A stretch of DNA of 64,000 nt from Bryobacterales bacterium. Lineage in GTDB: Bacteria; Acidobacteriota; Terriglobia; Bryobacterales; Bryobacteraceae. The notes beneath the pieces were generated by a model. That model did not search any database. It was not told the origin of the DNA and worked only from the letters and a program-made list of their open reading frames with translations. Both the position numbers and the translations under genes were made by a program. The stretch is from the NCBI GenBank assembly GCA_020846745.1, contig JADLDI010000009.1, positions 1 to 64,000 of the forward strand, written 5' to 3'. Below, piece after piece: positions 43,403 through 53,080 of this stretch (its first letter is position 1; each line of letters begins with the position of its first letter).

Positions 43403-46400
43403 ATGATTCCCCGGTCAGCTCTGCTGCTTGCTGCTGCTCTGTTCTCTACAGGCGTTCTGTCCGCCCAGTCGATCTCCGCCAGCCCTGCGGCGCTCGATTT
43501 CTACTACCAGATAGGTACGGGCATCAACCCCGCCCAGCAGAATATCCAGATCAACGGCCCTTCTGCCCTCGCGGTCGCCATCAGCTCATCGGTCACCGGA
43601 GCAAACACAAACTGGTTGTTTCCCCTCGGAAGCAATCCTGCCTCCGTGCCCTTTAGTCTGGGGGTCATTGTAGCGCCCGCAAGTCTTCCCGCAGGCACGT
43701 ACACCGGAAATATCAGGATCTCGCCGCTCAATAGCTCGATCGCTCCTCTCGATATCCCTATTCGCTTCACTATTAGCGCGTTGCCGCTAATGATTCCTGT
43801 TCCCTCCTCGTTAACCTTCACACAAATTGTTGGCGCCGCCGCGCCGCCCTCCCAAACCGTGAACCTCACCGCCACTTCTACTGTCAGCTTCTCTGCTGCG
43901 GCGGAAACCTCCAGCGGCGGCTCGTGGCTTTCCATCTCACCTGCCTCCGGTACGACACCACAAGGAATTGTCGTATCCGTAAACCAGACTGGCCTGCCCA
44001 TTGGCACTTATAACGGTTTGATCCGAGTCGTCTCGGCCACGGCGGCCAACAGCCCGCTCACCATCCCAATCACCTATCGCGTCACGGAAGAAATCAAGCT
44101 CACCGCCTCGCCCGCATCTCTATCCTTCGACTTCCAACTCGGAGGCGCCCCGCCGTCAGATCAGGCGATTTCCGTTCAGACCACCGCGGTGGCCACCACT
44201 TTTACCGCCACCGCCGCAACTCAGTCGGGCGGCAATTGGCTCAACATTAGCACCACTTCCGGCAACACTCCTTCTAACGTCGGCGTGAGCATCAACCCCG
44301 CGGGTCTTGCCGCCGGCACCTACCAGGGGACTATCACGTTCAGCGCCGGCGGGGCCAGCAATAATCCTCAGGTCGTCGACGTTTCGTTACGTGTTTCAGC
44401 CGATCCGATTCTTCGTGTAAGCCCTGGCTCTCTCACCTACACTTACCAGATCAACGGACCTGCCATACCTGCTCAGGCCGTTATCGTCTCCAGTTCCAAC
44501 ACCCCCATCACGTTCACCGCCACGGCGAGCGGAGTCGGTGGCGGCGGTGCCACCGCCGCGTGGCTGACTGTTACTCAATCCAGCACGACCACTCCTTCGG
44601 CGCTGGTCGTGAATGTCAATCCTACCGGTCTAACTGCTGGCACCTACACTGGAGCTGTCGTATTAACTGGGCAGGGCGCAGCTAACTCGCTCACCATCCC
44701 TGTCTCTCTTGAGGTAAGCAGTTCATCTCTGCTCCGTCTCAGCACCAATCAGCTCACTTTCTATCATCAAGTTGGCCAGGCCGCTCCTCTTCCCAAGAAG
44801 TTCGCCGTTAGCGCAACTGGCAACCCATTTACCGTTTTCGCGTCGGCAACCGTAAATTCAGGAGCCGATTGGCTAAGCGTCACTCCTGCTACCGGGGCCG
44901 CACCTTCGGAACTAACCGTATCCGTCAATCCGGCAAACCTGCCCGCCGGCCTCTACAGCGGCGCGATTTCCGTCCGGTCTGCGGAGGCCAACTCAACGGC
45001 CATCAACTTGCCCGTCCGGCTCCTTGTCGATATCAACCCGCAGATCGTTCTGCCCTCCTCTTCGCTGGAATTTACCCAAGCTGTCGGCGGCAGTCTGCCT
45101 GCAAATCAATCCTTCACTGTCGGCACCAGTTCCACGCCGCTTAACTTCAGCGTCACTGCCGCTCCAGCCGCCAGTTGGCTCATCGTTGCGCCCGACAATG
45201 GCGTAACCGGTTCGCCGTCGGCCACAGTCAACGTCGGCGTCAGTACCGGCGGAATCGCGCAAGGAACCTACACCGGTATCCTTACCGTGACTTCTCCTGG
45301 GGCTGCTAACTCTCCCCAGTACATACCTGTAGTGCTTCGGATAATCCAGCAGACCGAGTTGGTCGTACCCACCGATCGCTTGACCTTCAACCAGACCCTG
45401 GGTGGTGCCGCCCCCGCCGCCCGGCAACTCACCATACGCACGAACCCCGCCATTCCGTTGCGCTTCGACGCCACTGCAAACACCTTCTCTGGCGGTTCCT
45501 GGCTGACCGTCGAACCATCCGTCGGACTTACAGAAGCTACGATCACGATACGCGCGAACACGCAGGGTCTCGCTGCCGGCAACTACGATGGAGAGGTAAT
45601 CGTCTCATCCAGCGGTGCAATCAATACGCCGCGGCGTATTCCCGTTACCCTCAGTATTACCCGTCCGCTCCCCAATATTGCAGCCAATCGAACCTCCATT
45701 CCCTTCACTTACTCAACTAATTCGCCCGCGCCACAAGGCCAGCAGGTTCAAATTACCTCCGATGGCGACGCCGTCCCACTAACCATCACCACAGCTACGA
45801 CGAGCGGTGGTACCTGGCTCTTTGTTTCCTCATCCAGCACGGCCACGCCGGCAACACTGAACTTAACTGTCAACCCCTCCGGCCTCACCGCGGGCGCCTA
45901 TAACGGAACGGTTACAGTCGCCTCGCCCGGAGCCGCCAATTCGCCGTTAACGCTCAACGTGACCCTAACGGTCTCATCGGTAACTCTGCCGGTTATTTCT
46001 GGTGTTGCGAATTCCGCGAATCTCCAGTTCACATCTCTTTCGCCCGGACTTCTGGTTGTACTGTACGGTACCGGCATCGGTCCAACGCAACTCTCCGGGC
46101 CGACAGTAACCCCCCAGGGTTTCTTCGACACTACCGTCGCCAATACCCGTGTGCTATTCGACGATAGCGCGGCCCCAATCTACTACGTCTCAGCTACCCA
46201 GTCCGCCGTGCTTGTTCCCTATCAGGTCGCCGGTCGCGCCACCGTCCAGGTAGCGGTTGAAGTCAACGGTGTCCGCTCGGCGCCGGTTACCGTTCGCGTC
46301 GTCGATGCGGCGCCCGGCATCTACACCGCCAATTCCAGCGGCACCGGCCAGGCCGCAGCCGTCAACCTCGACGGAGGCTACAATTCAGCTCAGAAACCTG

Positions 46401-46702
46401 TCGCACGGGGCGGAATGATCATTCTCTACGGCACTGGCGAGGGGCTTGTCACCCCGCCTGGCGTCAACGGTCAGATCACAAACGCCTCCAATCTTAAGAG
46501 GCCGATCCAGCAAGTGCGCGTGCGCATTGGCGGCCTCGAAAGCCTCGTTGAGTATGCAGGCTCTGCGCCCTCCATCATTGCCGGGGTCATGCAACTGAAC
46601 GTACGAGTCCCCGAGAACGTCAATCCGGGCCCGGCTGTACCCATAGAACTAATCGTCGGCAACGTCTCCAGCCCGCCCGGAGTCACCATCGCCGTCCGAT
46701 AG
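43403..46702 (+). CDS. Large secreted protein: eight beta-sandwich repeats plus TIGR03437 domain
   Basis: 1099 aa from ATG 43403, 8 bp after AGGAGG; an ATG 6 bp earlier is too close to it. The signal peptide is MIPRSALLLAAALFSTGVLSA. Eight repeats of about 90 aa follow, each with a start such as SPASLSFDFQLGGAPPSDQ, a mid W(L/I)xVxPxxGxxP, and GTYxGxI; the pattern resembles BACON/Ig-like domains. The last 230 aa (GVANSANLQFTSLSPGLLV, YGTGEGLVTPPGVNGQ) are the Solibacter-type C-terminal domain. Probably a cell-surface adhesive or polysaccharide-contacting protein. Single gene. Confidence 0.85.
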   Translation: MIPRSALLLAAALFSTGVLSAQSISASPAALDFYYQIGTGINPAQQNIQINGPSALAVAISSSVTGANTNWLFPLGSNPASVPFSLGVIVAPASLPAGTYTGNIRISPLNSSIAPLDIPIRFTISALPLMIPVPSSLTFTQIVGAAAPPSQTVNLTATSTVSFSAAAETSSGGSWLSISPASGTTPQGIVVSVNQTGLPIGTYNGLIRVVSATAANSPLTIPITYRVTEEIKLTASPASLSFDFQLGGAPPSDQAISVQTTAVATTFTATAATQSGGNWLNISTTSGNTPSNVGVSINPAGLAAGTYQGTITFSAGGASNNPQVVDVSLRVSADPILRVSPGSLTYTYQINGPAIPAQAVIVSSSNTPITFTATASGVGGGGATAAWLTVTQSSTTTPSALVVNVNPTGLTAGTYTGAVVLTGQGAANSLTIPVSLEVSSSSLLRLSTNQLTFYHQVGQAAPLPKKFAVSATGNPFTVFASATVNSGADWLSVTPATGAAPSELTVSVNPANLPAGLYSGAISVRSAEANSTAINLPVRLLVDINPQIVLPSSSLEFTQAVGGSLPANQSFTVGTSSTPLNFSVTAAPAASWLIVAPDNGVTGSPSATVNVGVSTGGIAQGTYTGILTVTSPGAANSPQYIPVVLRIIQQTELVVPTDRLTFNQTLGGAAPAARQLTIRTNPAIPLRFDATANTFSGGSWLTVEPSVGLTEATITIRANTQGLAAGNYDGEVIVSSSGAINTPRRIPVTLSITRPLPNIAANRTSIPFTYSTNSPAPQGQQVQITSDGDAVPLTITTATTSGGTWLFVSSSSTATPATLNLTVNPSGLTAGAYNGTVTVASPGAANSPLTLNVTLTVSSVTLPVISGVANSANLQFTSLSPGLLVVLYGTGIGPTQLSGPTVTPQGFFDTTVANTRVLFDDSAAPIYYVSATQSAVLVPYQVAGRATVQVAVEVNGVRSAPVTVRVVDAAPGIYTANSSGTGQAAAVNLDGGYNSAQKPVARGGMIILYGTGEGLVTPPGVNGQITNASNLKRPIQQVRVRIGGLESLVEYAGSAPSIIAGVMQLNVRVPENVNPGPAVPIELIVGNVSSPPGVTIAVR

Positions 46703-46737
46703 TAGACTTGCTCCCCTGTTGCAGCGCAAGTAATCCC

Positions 46738-47598
46738 TTAGCGCAGCTTTACCGTGTCAGCCGTCGGGAAATCTGCCGGAACCTTTGAAGTCACTTTCCC
46801 CGTTGCCGCCCACTCTGTCCCGCGCTGCAACGTAACAATGAAGCCAACGCACCGCATCGCCTCTACGTCGTGTCCCAATGTCGTGTGAAACACCCGGCCC
46901 TTACCGTATCTCACCGTGAATAACATCGGCTCGTGCTCCCCCGTTCCCTTTGTCGACGGCTCCGAAAATGCCGTGGCAAGCAGATCGATATGCTGCGCTG
47001 GCCCCCGCAGGCTGTCATATAACTCGTCGATGTTATGCATCCACTTTTCAGGCAGTCCCGCCGTGATCGGATGCTTCGGATTCCGCACCACGATTTGGAA
47101 CGGATGCCGCATCCCATGATGTCCGCCAGGGCCAGGCTTCTGCTCCACCACCAACTTCCCGTTCCGAAATCGCGCATACGGTCCTGACTGTTCGTTCCGG
47201 TTGCCCCACCCGCCGACTGCGATCATTTCGTTAAACTCCTTCCATTCCGGAAACGCATTGTCGGCCGCGTGATACGAAACAAACCCGCCGCCCGTCCTGA
47301 CAAATTTCTCGAACGCCGCGTTCGTCGACGCTGACCACGCATCCCCGTTGTAGTTCGAAACCACAACCTTGTACTTCGCAAATTCCGGTTTGAACTGCGA
47401 CATGTCGCCACTCTTAGGAGGCGTTGTCGCCACCTCTACCCGAAACCGCCCCGTCTCCTCCAGTAACCGCTTTAATACCGGAGTCGTCTCCGCCCATTTG
47501 TGATTGTTCTGCCCGTCTACGATCAACACCGCGCTCTTATCCGCAGCCCACACCGGCGCCACCGCCAACACTGCCATTCCAACCACCATTCGGTTCAT
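46738..47598 (-). CDS. Exported ThuA-domain protein (trehalose-utilisation type)
   Basis: 286 aa. Signal peptide MVVGMAVLAVAPVWAA. The ThuA glutamine-amidotransferase-like fold shows AVLIVDGQNNHKWAETTP, VVVSNYNGD, FVRTGGGFVSYHAADNAFPEW and GKGRVFHTTLGHD. Family members are linked to sugar (trehalose, keto-disaccharide) metabolism; the catalytic activity is not established. It is divergent from a DUF1080 gene, a common partner of ThuA genes. Confidence 0.88.
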   Translation of the reverse strand: MNRMVVGMAVLAVAPVWAADKSAVLIVDGQNNHKWAETTPVLKRLLEETGRFRVEVATTPPKSGDMSQFKPEFAKYKVVVSNYNGDAWSASTNAAFEKFVRTGGGFVSYHAADNAFPEWKEFNEMIAVGGWGNRNEQSGPYARFRNGKLVVEQKPGPGGHHGMRHPFQIVVRNPKHPITAGLPEKWMHNIDELYDSLRGPAQHIDLLATAFSEPSTKGTGEHEPMLFTVRYGKGRVFHTTLGHDVEAMRCVGFIVTLQRGTEWAATGKVTSKVPADFPTADTVKLR

Positions 47599-47768
47599 GC
47601 TTCGATTCTGGCAGATTCGGGTGCGCTAATGCGTCATCGCGTACAGCATGTAATGCAGCTACCATGCGAATGCAAGCCCACCGTCGTCGCTACAACTGGG
47701 CAAACTCCAGCGGCAGGCGTCCGCAACCTCATGCGCTTATTATCCGCCCAGGTCTACAATTTAGGGTT

Positions 47769-48998
47769 ATGCCGAATCTCCATCGTCGTGATTTCTGCCG
47801 GATTCTTGGAGGCCTGCCGCTTGCCGGTGTTGCCCGTGCCAATGGGGGAACTCCCCTGTTCGACGGATCGTCCCTTAAAGGCTGGTCCGTCCAGCAAGGT
47901 CCGGAATCTGCTTATTACGTCAACGGCGGTAACATCGTCGGCAGCCAGTCCGCCGGCTTCCCCGCTTGGCTCCGCTACGACAAAGTCTTCGAGAACTTCG
48001 ATCTTCAGTTCGAGTATTTTCTCAAGGGCTGGATGGACGGTGGCGTCTACTTCTCTGCCCCGGAACACAGCTTCCGCAAGGCCTGGTGCGGTTTCAAAGT
48101 CAGCCTCTTCCACCAGCAGGATACCGACATGCGCGTCAATTCACCCGGCGCCATCTTCCCTTTCCGCGCACCCAAGCTGGTCAACGTCAGGAACAAAGGC
48201 GAATGGAACCAGATGCGCATCCGTCTCGATTGGCCGTCTCTCCAAGTCTGGTCCAACGGTGCCGTCACCCACGAACTCAACCTCGACACCGTGCCCGAAT
48301 TCCGTAATCGACTCCGTAGTGGATACATCGGCTTCGAAACGCTCACCTACCCCATGCGTTTCCGCAACGTGTCCATCCAGGAACTTCCTTCCAAGCAGCA
48401 GTGGGAGATTCTCTACGAGAATCCCTCCGACCTCGCCGATAAGTGGATCTTTACCGATCTCGACGCCAAGTTCCCGGCCAAATACGAAGCCCTCGGCCCC
48501 ATCCTCCGTGGAGACGATCTGGGCAACCTGACCACCAAGGACAAGTACCGCGACTTCGAAATTCAGATGTACGTCCGGGGTGCCACCCATCACAATGGCG
48601 GCCTGCTGTTCCGCTCCAAGGGCCATCGCGACTGGTATGAAATTCAACTCCACGACGTCGAAGAAGCTCACTACCCCACCGGCTCGCTCTATTTCTTCAA
48701 GCGCTCCACCTACCCCCGCGTCGACCCCGAACACTGGTACTTTCTTCAGTTGATCGTCAAAGACGCCACCGCCCTGGTCCGCATCAACGGCGAAGACGTT
48801 ATGTACTACGACAAACTCGAAAAACTCGACCCAGGGTTCATCGAGTTACAAGCGCACGCCCGCAGCAAGTGGATTGAATACAAACACATCCGCATTCCGC
48901 CGCATCTGAACGCTTTCCACCCTTGCATTCAACGAATCGACATGCTATTTCCATCAGTGGAGGGCAGACATGGCCCACACAGTCTGGAACGCGGCTGA
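47769..48998 (+). CDS. Exported protein with two DUF1080 (3-keto-disaccharide hydrolase-type) domains
   Basis: 409 aa from ATG 47769. A Tat-like signal RRDFCRILGGLPLAGVARA begins it. Domain 1 starts LFDGSSLKGWSVQQGPESAYY; domain 2 starts about residue 215 (WEILYENPSDLADKWIFTDL) and includes HHNGGLLFRSKGHRDWYEIQ. DUF1080 members are concanavalin-like and some cleave 3-keto-glycosides. No ribosome-binding site is clear. Upstream it is divergent from thuA. Its last 29 bases overlap a small membrane-protein gene. Confidence 0.82.
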   Translation: MPNLHRRDFCRILGGLPLAGVARANGGTPLFDGSSLKGWSVQQGPESAYYVNGGNIVGSQSAGFPAWLRYDKVFENFDLQFEYFLKGWMDGGVYFSAPEHSFRKAWCGFKVSLFHQQDTDMRVNSPGAIFPFRAPKLVNVRNKGEWNQMRIRLDWPSLQVWSNGAVTHELNLDTVPEFRNRLRSGYIGFETLTYPMRFRNVSIQELPSKQQWEILYENPSDLADKWIFTDLDAKFPAKYEALGPILRGDDLGNLTTKDKYRDFEIQMYVRGATHHNGGLLFRSKGHRDWYEIQLHDVEEAHYPTGSLYFFKRSTYPRVDPEHWYFLQLIVKDATALVRINGEDVMYYDKLEKLDPGFIELQAHARSKWIEYKHIRIPPHLNAFHPCIQRIDMLFPSVEGRHGPHSLERG

Positions 48999-49083
48999 AT
49001 CGGTCTGGTGGAAGACAGGCAACGGTGAGTTGATCGGTTGGCTCGCGCTCGCACTTCTGCTCGGAGCGATCGCAATCCACTGA
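48970..49083 (+). CDS. 37-residue single-span membrane microprotein
   Basis: A short gene with a strong ribosome-binding site: GGAGGG ends 5 bp before ATG 48970. It encodes an N-terminal amphipathic, tryptophan-rich part (MAHTVWNAAESVWWK), then a transmembrane stretch LIGWLALALLLGAIAI, ending in His. It overlaps the end of the DUF1080 gene in another frame and ends at the stop of the convergent protease gene. I do not recognise it. Confidence 0.55.
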   Translation: MAHTVWNAAESVWWKTGNGELIGWLALALLLGAIAIH

Positions 49084-52065
49084 TCACTTCACGATTACTC
49101 GGGCTTCGTTGCTGACCGCATCGTCAATGCGGAAGACGAGGCCCTGTGGCCCCGCGGGCAATCCGGTCGGCACTCGCACGTTTACTTGATACAGTCCGGG
49201 GAATCCGGGTGCCCCACCACTAAATAACACTTCGGCCTTCTGACCTCCGATCAGCACTTCCGGAACTCGGGCAGTCTCCGCTAGCGTGACGATCGGCGAT
49301 TGCAGCAGCGCTCCCAACCCCGTCCCGAAGATGGCCAGCAGTTCCCCACCCGCTACCGGTCGGGTCGCGGTGGTTTCGGCCGTCCCCACCACCACCGCCG
49401 CCGCGATCTGCGAATCCGGCAATGTGAAGATCCCAGGGTCGTTGAATCGTACCGGCACACTCATCGGTGCAGATCGGTCAGTTGCCCCTGCATCCGTGAA
49501 CTCAACCACGATCTCCGCCAAATTGCCGTCAATCGAAGCCGGAACCAGAAAGTTGATCTGCCGGTCGCTCACATAAAGCAGCGGAACAGGATTTGAGTTG
49601 AACAATACGCGAACCCCAGCAAGTTGCTGCGGCAATGGTAGCGCTGCGCTTGCCGGCGCCGAACCCCCGGCGAGGTTAGTTCCCCAGATCGTTGCCAACC
49701 CCAAGGGAGCAAGCGCAAATCGGCCGGAAGCGGAATTCACCACACCATCTGGGTCAATCGTCGGCCGCCCAGGAGAGGCCGTGAACTCTACTACCCCGGC
49801 CGCCGCATCTGCCACGGACAATCTCAGCCTCGGATTCGCACCCGTACCGGGGCGCCATTGAAAACGCACCAAACCGTCAAGATCCGAAACCACAGAAGGG
49901 TTATCTACGGAACCAGTTGTCGAACTCGCCCGCACCGCCACACCCGCATAGCGCAGATTATTCACGTCCACCACCCGCGCAACTACTGGCGACGCCACAA
50001 CGCCAGAAGACGGCACTCTCTGTTTGTCACCAGACACAGCCACCAGGCGCAATCCCGCGGCTGATCCCAACACCTGCACACGTCCGTCCACGGTCGCATA
50101 CCTGGAATCCGCCGGCCTTACAGCCACCTCCTCCACCCCTGCCTCCAAACCCGTAACATCAAATCGAACGCTTGACTGCCCAGCCGGAATCGACACAGTA
50201 GCGGGTACACTCGCCATTCCGTTTCGCGCTGCCAACTGGAACATCAACGGCTCCTCCGCCGGCTTAGCGATCGCTAGGGTCGCCGCGATCGTTGTTCCCC
50301 GTAGCATCCCACCAGCCGGAGCCATCGAAAACGTCACCGCACGCCTCAACGACGTATCTGCCGTTGCTCGTCCGCCGCTTGCAATCTCGAAAAACCTCTC
50401 GAACTCGCGCCGGAATGTGTCAATTTTGTCTAATTCTTCCACAAATGGCTCAACGCCCGTCGCAGTTATCAAAACGAACCCAATTCGAAACCGCCGCTGC
50501 GCCACGGTGTTGTCCGGTGTACGTCTTCCCTCAGCCGCAATAACGTCGCCAATCTCAACGTCGCGCCTGTCGCCATCGAACGTCACTCCCGATTGTGGCG
50601 TTCGCGATGGGTTCTGCCCGGAGTTCATCACCACAAACGTCGGCGGTACCTCCTCCGGCGCACGAAATCCCATCAGGTACTGATCGAGCGGTGAGTACCC
50701 CTCTACCGTGGCGACAGTTCGAAAGCGAGGTTTTGCGCTAAGGCCTTGATCGACAATTCGATTCCCCTCTACCACTGACGCCTCTGAGTTGAACGCGAAC
50801 TGCCAGTGAGCACCTTGCCGGCCTGTCATCACGCGCAATTCCGGATCTACCGGACTCCGGACACTGGCGGACGCCAGCCACAAGTGCCCGATTTCGTGCG
50901 CGACAATCGTCAACGGTGTATCACGCGTCACCGACCGCAATGGCACCACGGCATAAGGGTCCCGTGGGTAATTGCTCAGCGGGCCGGTATTGATCACCGC
51001 TTGCAACCGCGCTGCCGATCCGTATTCACGCCCATCGTCCACTGGCGATACACCAATCCCGGCCTGTTGATTGCGGACCGAAATCTCATAGGCCACCGCG
51101 GAATCTGCCGAAATGCCGAGGTTGTTATAAAAAACCAGGTAATCGTAGGAGTCCTCATGAGTTTCATAGAACTTCTGCGCGGCCGTCACAATGTCCAGTT
51201 CTTCGACGTCGGTAAACCGTTCCAGCAACGCTCCCGTAAACTGGCGCTCGCTCGGCGTCGACAGTGGAATGATCGCCGCCGAACCCCGCAACTGCCCTGG
51301 CGCGATTCCCACGATCGCGCTCCGCGAACCGACAGATTGATACGAAACGTGCACCCGCCCATCCGGGAACAGCGCCACCTGAAAGGTGTTTAGCGCACCC
51401 ATTCCGATCGACGAGTATTGCGGAACCCCCGCCCACGAAATCACGAGTCGCGAAGCTTGCGAGAGCACCCGTACCGTCCCCGCTCGTGTCGGATCCAAGT
51501 CTGCAAAAAACGGCGCGATCCGAGGCTCGCCGGCAACCATCCGCCCGACAGATCGGTCCGCGGTGACATCATCGGACGCTCCAAACGTCAGATTGCCGTC
51601 TGAGTTCACATACAAACGGTCGTACCGAATGCCATAAAACATGAACGCAAATGGCAGCACCACCGCTCGCGAATCGTCGTCTCCCAAGCCCGTCAAGGCC
51701 GACCCGTTCGCGGCCGCGTCTGCATCGTAAACCGTATCCACCACGTCGAACTTATAGGCAACAGCGTCCGCCGACACTGGAGTGAACCGCACACTCCGGC
51801 GATCGAGATTGAAGGTGTTTCTCCGTGCTACTACGCCGTCGGAGTCCTCCAGTATGGCGATGTCCCCCGCATCTCGTGCGGCTTGTGCCGTCGCCCGTGG
51901 ACGCACGGCGCCACCCTTTAGCGCCGCTAACCGCCGCGCTTGACGATGAAGCGTCAGCGCCTCTTTGTGACCCTCCGGGTGAGTCCCGCAGATCTGTATC
52001 TCCTGACGGGCGCCCAACCGCGCCACCGCCAGAAACAAAATGACCCCGACTTTCGTACGTCTCAT
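49084..52065 (-). CDS. Secreted metalloprotease-like protein with TIGR03437 domain
   Basis: About 993 aa from ATG 52065, chosen because a signal peptide (MRRTKVGVILFLAVARLGA) follows. Residues about 120-260 are a nidogen-like beta domain (FAFMFYGIRYDRLYVNSDG). Around 390-420 lies LTIVAHEIGHLWLAS, an HExxH zinc-protease signature. Ig-like domains follow (ATLAIAKPAEEPLMFQL). The last 220 aa (GVVNSASGRFALAPLGLATI, IFGTGLGALLQSP) are the Solibacter-type C-terminal domain, as in the 43403-46702 protein. Substrate unknown. Confidence 0.82.
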   Translation of the reverse strand: MRRTKVGVILFLAVARLGARQEIQICGTHPEGHKEALTLHRQARRLAALKGGAVRPRATAQAARDAGDIAILEDSDGVVARRNTFNLDRRSVRFTPVSADAVAYKFDVVDTVYDADAAANGSALTGLGDDDSRAVVLPFAFMFYGIRYDRLYVNSDGNLTFGASDDVTADRSVGRMVAGEPRIAPFFADLDPTRAGTVRVLSQASRLVISWAGVPQYSSIGMGALNTFQVALFPDGRVHVSYQSVGSRSAIVGIAPGQLRGSAAIIPLSTPSERQFTGALLERFTDVEELDIVTAAQKFYETHEDSYDYLVFYNNLGISADSAVAYEISVRNQQAGIGVSPVDDGREYGSAARLQAVINTGPLSNYPRDPYAVVPLRSVTRDTPLTIVAHEIGHLWLASASVRSPVDPELRVMTGRQGAHWQFAFNSEASVVEGNRIVDQGLSAKPRFRTVATVEGYSPLDQYLMGFRAPEEVPPTFVVMNSGQNPSRTPQSGVTFDGDRRDVEIGDVIAAEGRRTPDNTVAQRRFRIGFVLITATGVEPFVEELDKIDTFRREFERFFEIASGGRATADTSLRRAVTFSMAPAGGMLRGTTIAATLAIAKPAEEPLMFQLAARNGMASVPATVSIPAGQSSVRFDVTGLEAGVEEVAVRPADSRYATVDGRVQVLGSAAGLRLVAVSGDKQRVPSSGVVASPVVARVVDVNNLRYAGVAVRASSTTGSVDNPSVVSDLDGLVRFQWRPGTGANPRLRLSVADAAAGVVEFTASPGRPTIDPDGVVNSASGRFALAPLGLATIWGTNLAGGSAPASAALPLPQQLAGVRVLFNSNPVPLLYVSDRQINFLVPASIDGNLAEIVVEFTDAGATDRSAPMSVPVRFNDPGIFTLPDSQIAAAVVVGTAETTATRPVAGGELLAIFGTGLGALLQSPIVTLAETARVPEVLIGGQKAEVLFSGGAPGFPGLYQVNVRVPTGLPAGPQGLVFRIDDAVSNEARVIVK

Positions 52066-52178
52066 TTGAACGACCGCGAACGTCTGTGCATCGGAAACCG
52101 CTGTTCCGTCTCCCGCTTGCCACAGCGCCACTTACACTGAACCCATTTTAAAATAAGGCTTTGGAGGCCCTCTCTTCT

Positions 52179-53042
52179 ATGCCCTTTTGTACCAATTGCG
52201 GAAATCAGGTAGCAGAAGCCGCCCGATTCTGTCCGTCCTGTGGCCGCACGATGGCCGGCGCTGCTGCTCCTGCCCCGCCGCCCGCCTATACGGCGGTTCC
52301 ACTTGAGTACGAAATCCACGGCGACAACTTGCAGGTCGTGCGGCTCAAATTGAAGCCTGGCCAGGAACTCTACGCTGAAGCGGGTAAGATGCTTTACAAG
52401 CACCCGGTCGTCCAGTGGGAAACGAAAATGACCGGCGGCTCCATCGGCCAGAAACTCTGGGGAGCGCTTAAGCGGACGGTTATGGGTGAATCCCTCTTTC
52501 TGACCTACTTCCGCGCCAGTTCCCCCGGCGAGGTAGGCTTTGCCGGCGACTATCCTGGTCGAATTCAGGCCTTTGATCTCGCCGCCAATCAGTCCATCCT
52601 CGTCCAGCGCGACAGCTTCCTCTGCGCCCAGTCCACCGTCACGCTTAACATCGCTTTCGTAAAAAAGCTCGGGGCCGGGTTCTTCGGCGGAGAAGGCTTC
52701 ATCCTCGAAAAACTCACCGGACCCGGTACCGCTTTTATTCACGCCGGCGGCGACCATCTCGAATTCAATCTCAAGCCTGGCGAATCGCTTCAAGTCGATA
52801 CCGGCTGCGTCGTCGGTTTCGACGAATCTGTCAGCTATGACATCCAGTTCGTCGGCGGTATCAAGACTGCCATTTTTGGTGGGGAAGGACTTTTCCTGGC
52901 CACGCTCACCGGTCCAGGCCGGGTAATTGTCCAGAGCATGACGCTCGAGAAAATGCGCCGCGAACTCGCTCCCGCTCGTACCGGCGGCGACGAACGAACC
53001 CCGCTCGGCGCTCTTGGGGGCATCTTCGGTAGCGAGGATTAA
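52179..53042 (+). CDS. Zinc-ribbon AIM24/TIGR00266-family protein
   Basis: 287 aa from ATG 52179. Residues 1-25 are a double-CxxC zinc ribbon (FCTNCGNQVAEAARFCPSCG). An Ala/Pro linker follows, then the AIM24 beta-prism: YEIHGDNLQVVRLKLKPGQ, LYAEAGKMLYKHPVV, FGGEGFILEKLTGPGTAFIH, and FGGEGLFLATLTGPGRVIVQ. Members of this family are of unclear function. It is a single-gene unit between two signal-peptide genes. Confidence 0.87.
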   Translation: MPFCTNCGNQVAEAARFCPSCGRTMAGAAAPAPPPAYTAVPLEYEIHGDNLQVVRLKLKPGQELYAEAGKMLYKHPVVQWETKMTGGSIGQKLWGALKRTVMGESLFLTYFRASSPGEVGFAGDYPGRIQAFDLAANQSILVQRDSFLCAQSTVTLNIAFVKKLGAGFFGGEGFILEKLTGPGTAFIHAGGDHLEFNLKPGESLQVDTGCVVGFDESVSYDIQFVGGIKTAIFGGEGLFLATLTGPGRVIVQSMTLEKMRRELAPARTGGDERTPLGALGGIFGSED

Positions 53043-53080
53043 CCTTACATATCTGATAAGGTGATGTGACAATAAGATAG

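Noticed and set aside
52062-53072. 336-aa open frame opposite the AIM24-family gene
   Set aside because: Antisense shadow of a well-supported gene; starts with no ribosome-binding site.
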